The notes beneath the pieces are model-generated. The model worked only from the letters and a program-made list of their open reading frames with translations. It was not told where the DNA came from and ran no database searches. Position numbers and translations under genes: made by a program. From contig JACDAS010000023.1 of the NCBI GenBank assembly GCA_013695295.1, positions 1 to 9,588 on the forward strand: DNA of 9,588 nucleotides. Direction: 5' to 3'. This stretch comes from Actinomycetota bacterium (lineage in GTDB: Bacteria; Actinomycetota; Thermoleophilia; Gaiellales; Gaiellaceae). Positions 6,118 to 9,588 of this stretch are shown one piece after another. The stretch's first letter is position 1; each line of letters begins with the position of its first letter.

Positions 6118-6125
6118 GTTAGGGT
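6118..6125 (+). promoter_or_regulatory. -10-like element GTTAGGGT upstream of the DUF6081 gene
   Basis: TAGGGT at 6120-6125 fits TANNNT and resembles the hexamer before deoD. It lies 43 bases before the ATG, leaving a leader of about 35 bases with the Shine-Dalgarno. No convincing -35 hexamer is seen at 16-19 bases, so this is a weak candidate. Confidence 0.25.
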
Positions 6126-6152
6126 CGTTGCGATTGGTCGAACGAGGGGTCA

Positions 6153-6164
6153 CAGGAGAGGTGA
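6153..6164 (+). promoter_or_regulatory. Strong Shine-Dalgarno sequence for the DUF6081 gene
   Basis: The bases aggagaggtgat, ending 4 bases before ATG 6169, are strongly complementary to the 3' end of 16S rRNA. It is the clearest ribosome binding site in the window and fixes the start at 6169 even though the frame is open further upstream. Confidence 0.8.
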
Positions 6165-6168
6165 TTGC

Positions 6169-7278
6169 ATGCGCTCGAAGAGACTCATCGGCGCTTGGGT
6201 AGCGGCTACCTTCGCGGTACTCGGCATTGTCGGTGCCGCCACAGCAGCTTCGCCGAACGAGACGACGGTGGTCTACGACGACTTCCAAGCGGCGGGGGGC
6301 TACACACTGTCGAACTACGCCGCAAAGTGGTCGAACCTGTATGGGCTCGGCGACATGGGCACCACGTGCCCCGACGGCTTCACCCCGGCCAAGGGAGACA
6401 CGCGGAGCTTCGCTGGCGGGACGTTCTACATCGACGACGCGCCATTCACGTGCTCGCTGGACTTCAGCGTCTTCGACCACCTGAAGTACATCGCGTTCAG
6501 CAATCAGACGTTCGCGGTTCCTCAGAAGGGCTCGCTGACGTTCGCGTCCGACATCGCCGCGCAGACTCCCGGCACACAGATCGGCCGCGTCGTCCACGGC
6601 ACCTACGGCCCGCCCGGCTCCTACCCGAACGGCCCGCCCTACGCCTCGACCGTCTTCGAGGGGCAGCAGGCGGGTGCGGTGATGAACATGATCAACTTCG
6701 AAACGGGCCAGCTCTTCGACTGGTTCATCTCGGGAAACAGAGCGTTCACGCTGATCGAGCGGCTGCCGTCTTCGGTGACCGGCAACACGACCGATCCCTC
6801 CTCGCCCAGCTGGGTCGGGCCGGATCAGATGTACACGCAGATCATCGACGAGTTCGCGATCACCCCCGGTGTGACGCACCACGTCGCGATCACCTACACC
6901 CGCGGTACCGGCAACGGCAACTCGACCGTCGAGTACTTCCTCGACGGGAGCCGGGTCTCGAAGGTCAAGAACGTGGGCGTGCCGCTCGACCGGCAGCCCG
7001 GCCAGAAGTACACGGGGATCTATCCGTCGTTTGGCCCGGGTGAGGATCTCAGGAGCGAGCTGAACTCGTTCACGATCGGGCACGGCACCTTCTCCCTGCT
7101 CGACGCGTTCCCGTTCCAGTGGGGCTGGACGCCGCCGTGGCTCGGACCTCCGACGTGTGACCCGCTGTGGCCCGACATCTGCGCACTGAGTGTTTCAATC
7201 CCGATCTCCGAGCGCCTGTTCGGGCAGGGAGCTCGTGCGCACTTCGACAACTTCACCGTGACCACCGAGAGCCACTGA
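6169..7278 (+). CDS. Secreted DUF6081-family protein (function unknown)
   Basis: The 369-residue protein has a textbook signal peptide: MRSKR, a hydrophobic core, and an A-T-A cleavage site at about residue 26. The mature part opens with VVYDDF and is beta-rich, with Trp, Asp and Gly pairs reminiscent of concanavalin-like jelly-roll domains. Motifs I associate with actinobacterial DUF6081 proteins are visible: MNMINFETGQLFDWF at 172-186, a following ERLP, a THHVAITYTR strand followed by a YFLDGSRV strand, a FTIGHGTFSLLDAFPF segment, and ERLFGQGA at 348-355 before the last strand. The family assignment is from memory of its motifs and was not searched. Enzyme residues are not evident, so ligand binding is as likely as catalysis. 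It stands alone between two hairpins, probably a monocistronic unit. Confidence 0.8.
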   Translation: MRSKRLIGAWVAATFAVLGIVGAATAASPNETTVVYDDFQAAGGYTLSNYAAKWSNLYGLGDMGTTCPDGFTPAKGDTRSFAGGTFYIDDAPFTCSLDFSVFDHLKYIAFSNQTFAVPQKGSLTFASDIAAQTPGTQIGRVVHGTYGPPGSYPNGPPYASTVFEGQQAGAVMNMINFETGQLFDWFISGNRAFTLIERLPSSVTGNTTDPSSPSWVGPDQMYTQIIDEFAITPGVTHHVAITYTRGTGNGNSTVEYFLDGSRVSKVKNVGVPLDRQPGQKYTGIYPSFGPGEDLRSELNSFTIGHGTFSLLDAFPFQWGWTPPWLGPPTCDPLWPDICALSVSIPISERLFGQGARAHFDNFTVTTESH

Positions 7279-7297
7279 GGGCGGGACCACATGGGTA

Positions 7298-7334
7298 CCC
7301 CAGGGGAGGGCTCCGGTCGGGCCCTTCCCTGGGG
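7298..7334 (+). terminator. Strong stem-loop terminator after the DUF6081 gene
   Basis: CCCCAGGGGAGGGC (7298-7311) pairs with GCCCTTCCCTGGGG (7321-7334) with a single G-U wobble, a 14-bp stem around the 9-base loop tccggtcgg. It begins 20 bases after the stop. It lacks a T-run, in keeping with GC-rich actinobacterial terminators. The near-symmetry means it could also stop transcription from the opposite direction. Confidence 0.75.
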
Positions 7335-7383
7335 ATGAGAGAGTCCGCACTGCGAGCCCTGTCGCTGCTCGACCGGGAGGCGG

Positions 7384-7389
7384 CACAAT
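7384..7389 (+). promoter_or_regulatory. -10-like CACAAT immediately before tilS
   Basis: CACAAT matches TATAAT at 4 of 6 positions and ends 6 bases before the GTG, which would give a leaderless tilS mRNA. No good -35 is seen. This is only a candidate. Confidence 0.2.
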
Positions 7390-7395
7390 GTCGAC

Positions 7396-8379
7396 GTGGA
7401 TCCGCGCGAATTGCGCACGCACGTGGAGGCCTTCGTCCGCCGGCACGCGCTGATCGAGCCGGGCGGCGAGCTCACGGTCCTCGTCTCGGGCGGAGCGGAC
7501 TCCACCTGTCTCTGGCATGCGCTCGGTTGGCTCGGCTACCGCGTCTCGGCGCTGCACGTCGACCACGGCCTCCGCGGCAGCGAGTCTGACGAGGACGCGC
7601 GCCACTGCCGCGACTTCCTGGGAGCCGAGATCGTCGACGGGCGCGGCGGGCAGAGCGAGGACGAGCTCCGCCGACTCCGTTACTCCTTCGCGACCGACCG
7701 CCTCCGGGCGACAGGGCACACCGCCTCAGACGCGGTCGAGACGATCCTCTACCGGCTCGTCTCGAGCGGCAACACCCGCGGCATCCCGGTGCGGCGCGAG
7801 GACGCGGTGGTGCGGCCCTTGCTCGGCATCTGGCGGGAGGAGACGGAGGCCTACTGCCGCGCGGAGGGCGTCCCGGTCCGGCGCGACAGCTCGAATCGCG
7901 GTACGAAGCGCGGGCTGATCCGCGACGAGATCCTGCCGCTGCTGCGCCGCCTGCACCCGGGCGCCGAGGCCAACCTGCTCGCGCTCGCGGCTGAGCGGCC
8001 GCGCCTGCCGCGCACGCTGGAGCGGACGCTGCTCGAGCTGCTCTCGAGCGACGCGGGGACGAAGCAGGCAGACCTCGGCGGCGGGTTGCGCGCGGTCCGC
8101 GAATACGACCGGCTCTCGCTGGAGCGCGGCCCAGTGCGCTGGGGGCCGTGGACGATCGAGTCGGCGCTGCCCGGGCTCGAGGTGCGGACCTGGCTCCCAG
8201 GCGACCGCCTCGCCGGCCGGCGGAAGAAGGTGCAGGACGTCTTCGTCGACGCGAAGGTCCCTCGCGATGCCCGCTCGGGCTGGCCGCTCGTCGTCCGCGC
8301 GGGCGAGGTTGTCGCCGTGCCCGGAATCGTGGAGACTGCCGGGGTGAGCGCGAGCCGGAGCGACGACGATCCAGACTGA
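7396..8379 (+). CDS. tilS: tRNA(Ile)-lysidine synthetase
   Basis: TilS uses ATP and lysine to convert cytidine 34 of the CAU-anticodon tRNA(Ile) to lysidine, so that it reads AUA and not AUG; it is normally essential. The 327-residue product has the P-loop SGGADST at 31-37, the HVDHGLRG motif at 54-61, TGHTASDAVET at 106-116 (canonical ATGHTADDQ-x-ET, here Ser111 and Ala113), VRPLLGIWREE at 139-149, DSSN at 164-167 and the R-x-x-x-IRDEILPLL helix at 172-183. The length fits the shorter actinobacterial form with a reduced C-terminal region. GTG 7396 is the start; a gggaggcgg purine run lies 13 or more bases upstream, rather far, and ATG 7388 is out of frame. Gene order tilS-hpt-ftsH is conserved in many bacteria. 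Confidence 0.94.
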   Translation: MDPRELRTHVEAFVRRHALIEPGGELTVLVSGGADSTCLWHALGWLGYRVSALHVDHGLRGSESDEDARHCRDFLGAEIVDGRGGQSEDELRRLRYSFATDRLRATGHTASDAVETILYRLVSSGNTRGIPVRREDAVVRPLLGIWREETEAYCRAEGVPVRRDSSNRGTKRGLIRDEILPLLRRLHPGAEANLLALAAERPRLPRTLERTLLELLSSDAGTKQADLGGGLRAVREYDRLSLERGPVRWGPWTIESALPGLEVRTWLPGDRLAGRRKKVQDVFVDAKVPRDARSGWPLVVRAGEVVAVPGIVETAGVSASRSDDDPD

Positions 8380-8401
8380 GCTCGAGCGCGGGGTTGGCGA
8401 G

Positions 8402-8926
8402 GTGCTGATCGAGGAGACGGCCCTGCGCGCGCGGATCGCCGAGCTGGGCCAGGAGATCTCGGCCGAGTACGCCGGCCGTGAGCTGCTGCTGGTCGGTGTG
8501 CTCAAAGGCGCGGTCTTCTTCATGGCCGATCTGATGCGCCACCTCACCGTGCCGTGCGAGGTCGACTTCATGGCGATCTCGAGTTACGGGGCGGCGACGG
8601 ACTCGTCCGGCGTGGTCAGGATCCTCAAGGATCTCGACATCAACATCGAGGATCGGCACGTGCTGATCGTCGAGGACATCATCGACTCTGGTCTCACGCT
8701 CTCGTACCTCGTCCGCAACCTCGAGTCCCGGAGTCCGGCAACGCTCGAGATCTGCGCGCTCCTGACGAAGCCCGAGCGCCGTGAGCAGGATGTCGACGTC
8801 CGCTGGATCGGCTTCGAGATCCCGAACCGGTTCGTGATCGGGTACGGGCTCGACTTCGCCGAGCGCTACCGCAACCTGCCTTACGTCGGCGTGCTCAGCG
8901 ACGAGCTGGTGGCCGAGGCCACGTAA
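8402..8926 (+). CDS. hpt: Hypoxanthine-guanine phosphoribosyltransferase
   Basis: The 174-residue protein is the usual size for bacterial Hpt, a cytosolic enzyme joining hypoxanthine or guanine to PRPP to make IMP or GMP. Visible motifs are VGVLKGAVFFMADL near 31-44, the SSYG flexible-loop start at 60-63, the PRPP-binding VEDIIDSGLT at 90-99 (the common form has Thr where Ser96 stands), and WIGFEIPNRFVIGYGLDF in the C-terminal part that contacts the purine. GTG 8402 is the only ordinary start; upstream the frame stays open to 8348 (reading TELERGVGE just before) but has no ATG, GTG or TTG, and ggggttgg is a weak ribosome site. It follows tilS by 22 bases, so the two are probably co-transcribed. 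Confidence 0.94.
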   Translation: MLIEETALRARIAELGQEISAEYAGRELLLVGVLKGAVFFMADLMRHLTVPCEVDFMAISSYGAATDSSGVVRILKDLDINIEDRHVLIVEDIIDSGLTLSYLVRNLESRSPATLEICALLTKPERREQDVDVRWIGFEIPNRFVIGYGLDFAERYRNLPYVGVLSDELVAEAT

Positions 8927-8940
8927 GCCACAGGCGTGCT

Positions 8941-8965
8941 CAGACCCCGCGATGCAGGGGGTTTG
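8941..8965 (+). terminator. Hairpin between hpt and ftsH, possible terminator
   Basis: CAGACCCC (8941-8948) can pair with GGGGTTTG (8958-8965) with one G-U wobble around a 9-base loop, 14 bases after the hpt stop. A G-run follows in place of a T-run. It may attenuate transcription into ftsH, which has its own -10-like element. Confidence 0.4.
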
Positions 8966-8981
8966 GGGGAATCGAGGCTGC

Positions 8982-8987
8982 TACCCT
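8982..8987 (+). promoter_or_regulatory. -10-like TACCCT upstream of ftsH
   Basis: The bases tgcTACCCT form an extended -10-like element (TGnTANNNT) 15 bases before the ftsH GTG. The predicted transcript start near 8994 would leave a leader of about 9 bases. TTTG/GGG runs upstream do not make a clear -35 at the right spacing, though an extended -10 can function without one. Confidence 0.4.
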
Positions 8988-9002
8988 GAACTCGGTGTCC
9001 GC

Positions 9003-9588
9003 GTGAACCGCTTCTTCCGCAGCGCCCTCTTTCCGCTGATCGTGATCGTGCTGCTCGTGTACCTCGCGAGCCAGACGCTGATCCGCGGCTCGGACAAGTC
9101 GGAGCGCCGGACGTACTCCGAGCTGATCACGCTCGTGAAGACCAAGCCGCCGAGCTACTTCCAGGAGGTGCTGTTCAGCCCGCGGAAGCGCCAGGTGACG
9201 GCAACTCTGCGGGACAAGTCCAAGATCTCGGTGAACTACCCGTCGGACCAGTCGCAGCTCGCGTTCGAGCGCGTGCTCCAGCAGCGGGGCGTTCGCTACG
9301 ACTCCAAGGGGACGGGTGGGTTCTCCTGGGTCTCGCTCCTCGGGTCGTTCCTGCCCTTCCTGCTCCTGATCGGCTTCTGGATCTTCCTGATGAACCAGAT
9401 GCAGGGCGGCGGCTCGAAGGTGATGAGCTTCGGCAAGAGCCGCGCCAAGCGGATGGCGCCTGACTCGCCGAAGATCGGCTTCAAGGACGTGGCCGGTGTC
9501 GACGAGGCGGTGGAGGAGCTCCAGGAGATCAAGGAGTTCCTCGAGAACCCGAAGAAGTTCCAGGCGCTCGGCGCCCGCATCCCCAAGG
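9003..9588 (+). CDS. ftsH: ATP-dependent zinc metalloprotease FtsH, N-terminal part; truncated by the window end
   Basis: FtsH is a membrane-anchored hexameric AAA+ protease that degrades misfolded membrane proteins and regulatory proteins. The 195 complete codons seen cover the first transmembrane helix (about residues 9-26), an extracytoplasmic domain (about 30-105) with the RRTYSEL start typical of the FtsH_ext region, the second transmembrane helix from Trp109 to about 133, the linker GGGSKVMSFGKSRAK, and FKDVAGVDEA at 160-169, the hallmark entry to the AAA+ domain. Walker A and the HEXXH zinc site lie beyond the window. GTG 9003 is the only in-frame start fitting the short N-terminus before the first helix. 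No strong Shine-Dalgarno precedes it. Confidence 0.95.
   Translation, partial: MNRFFRSALFPLIVIVLLVYLASQTLIRGSDKSERRTYSELITLVKTKPPSYFQEVLFSPRKRQVTATLRDKSKISVNYPSDQSQLAFERVLQQRGVRYDSKGTGGFSWVSLLGSFLPFLLLIGFWIFLMNQMQGGGSKVMSFGKSRAKRMAPDSPKIGFKDVAGVDEAVEELQEIKEFLENPKKFQALGARIPK

Noticed and set aside
6010..7083. 357-codon minus-strand open frame opposite the DUF6081 gene
   Set aside because: No recognisable motif and Arg/Val-rich shadow composition; the plus-strand gene has a signal peptide and an excellent Shine-Dalgarno.
7293..7300. Palindrome GGGTACCC next to the DUF6081 terminator
   Set aside because: An 8-base palindrome adjoining a larger hairpin has no evident independent role and is likely chance.
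7472..8659. 395-codon minus-strand open frame across tilS and hpt
   Set aside because: Low-complexity Arg/Ser/Pro/Ala sequence directly opposite two genes with clear motifs; it is a shadow frame.
1..9588. Defence system, biosynthetic cluster, prophage or transposon
   Set aside because: All genes are explained by housekeeping, envelope or salvage functions or by standalone secreted unknowns; there are no transposase, integrase, terminal repeats, CRISPR repeats or toxin-antitoxin pairs.

Overview
The window is GC-rich (third codon positions mostly G or C), densely packed, and uses GTG or TTG for many starts. Gene content and order (tilS, hpt and ftsH in a row, a DUF6081 secreted protein, a DUF4081-type GNAT protein) point to an Actinomycetota chromosome, possibly of the Thermoleophilia/Gaiellales kind. 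That taxonomic placement is inference. I see no mobile element, CRISPR array, tRNA, rRNA or phage gene, and no stretch over 300 bases without a gene.

Layout. Bases 1-355 hold the 3' end of a probable lytic transglycosylase with a Thr/Pro-rich tail carrying five TTTEP repeats. It converges on a hotdog thioesterase (405-824, minus). Only 20 bases away, divergently, starts a plus-strand envelope cluster: an L,D-transpeptidase (845-1609), a secreted protein of unknown function that overlaps it by 4 bases (1606-3147), and a small coiled-coil protein with a histone H1-like tail (3189-3572). This cluster meets, with 3 bases between the stops, a minus-strand pair: a DeoD-type purine nucleoside phosphorylase (4495-5208) followed by a diacylglycerol kinase-like lipid kinase (3576-4499). 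The kinase frame has no ATG, GTG or TTG that would give a complete domain and appears to start at an ATT overlapping the deoD stop. Divergent from deoD across 31 bases is a GNAT acetyltransferase (5240-6031). A DUF6081 secreted protein (6169-7278) follows, with the best Shine-Dalgarno sequence in the window and a strong hairpin after it. The right end is the tilS-hpt-ftsH housekeeping block, with ftsH cut by the window edge.

How the genes fit together. Two themes recur. One is cell-wall and envelope work: lytic transglycosylase, L,D-transpeptidase, secreted unknowns, lipid kinase and FtsH. The other is purine salvage: DeoD releases bases from nucleosides and Hpt converts hypoxanthine/guanine to nucleotides, although the two genes are in separate transcription units. 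I do not see a convincing new multi-gene defence or metabolic system. The points most worth checking are the non-canonical dagK start, the unknown secreted protein next to the L,D-transpeptidase, and -10-like hexamers so close to several start codons that leaderless transcripts are possible.
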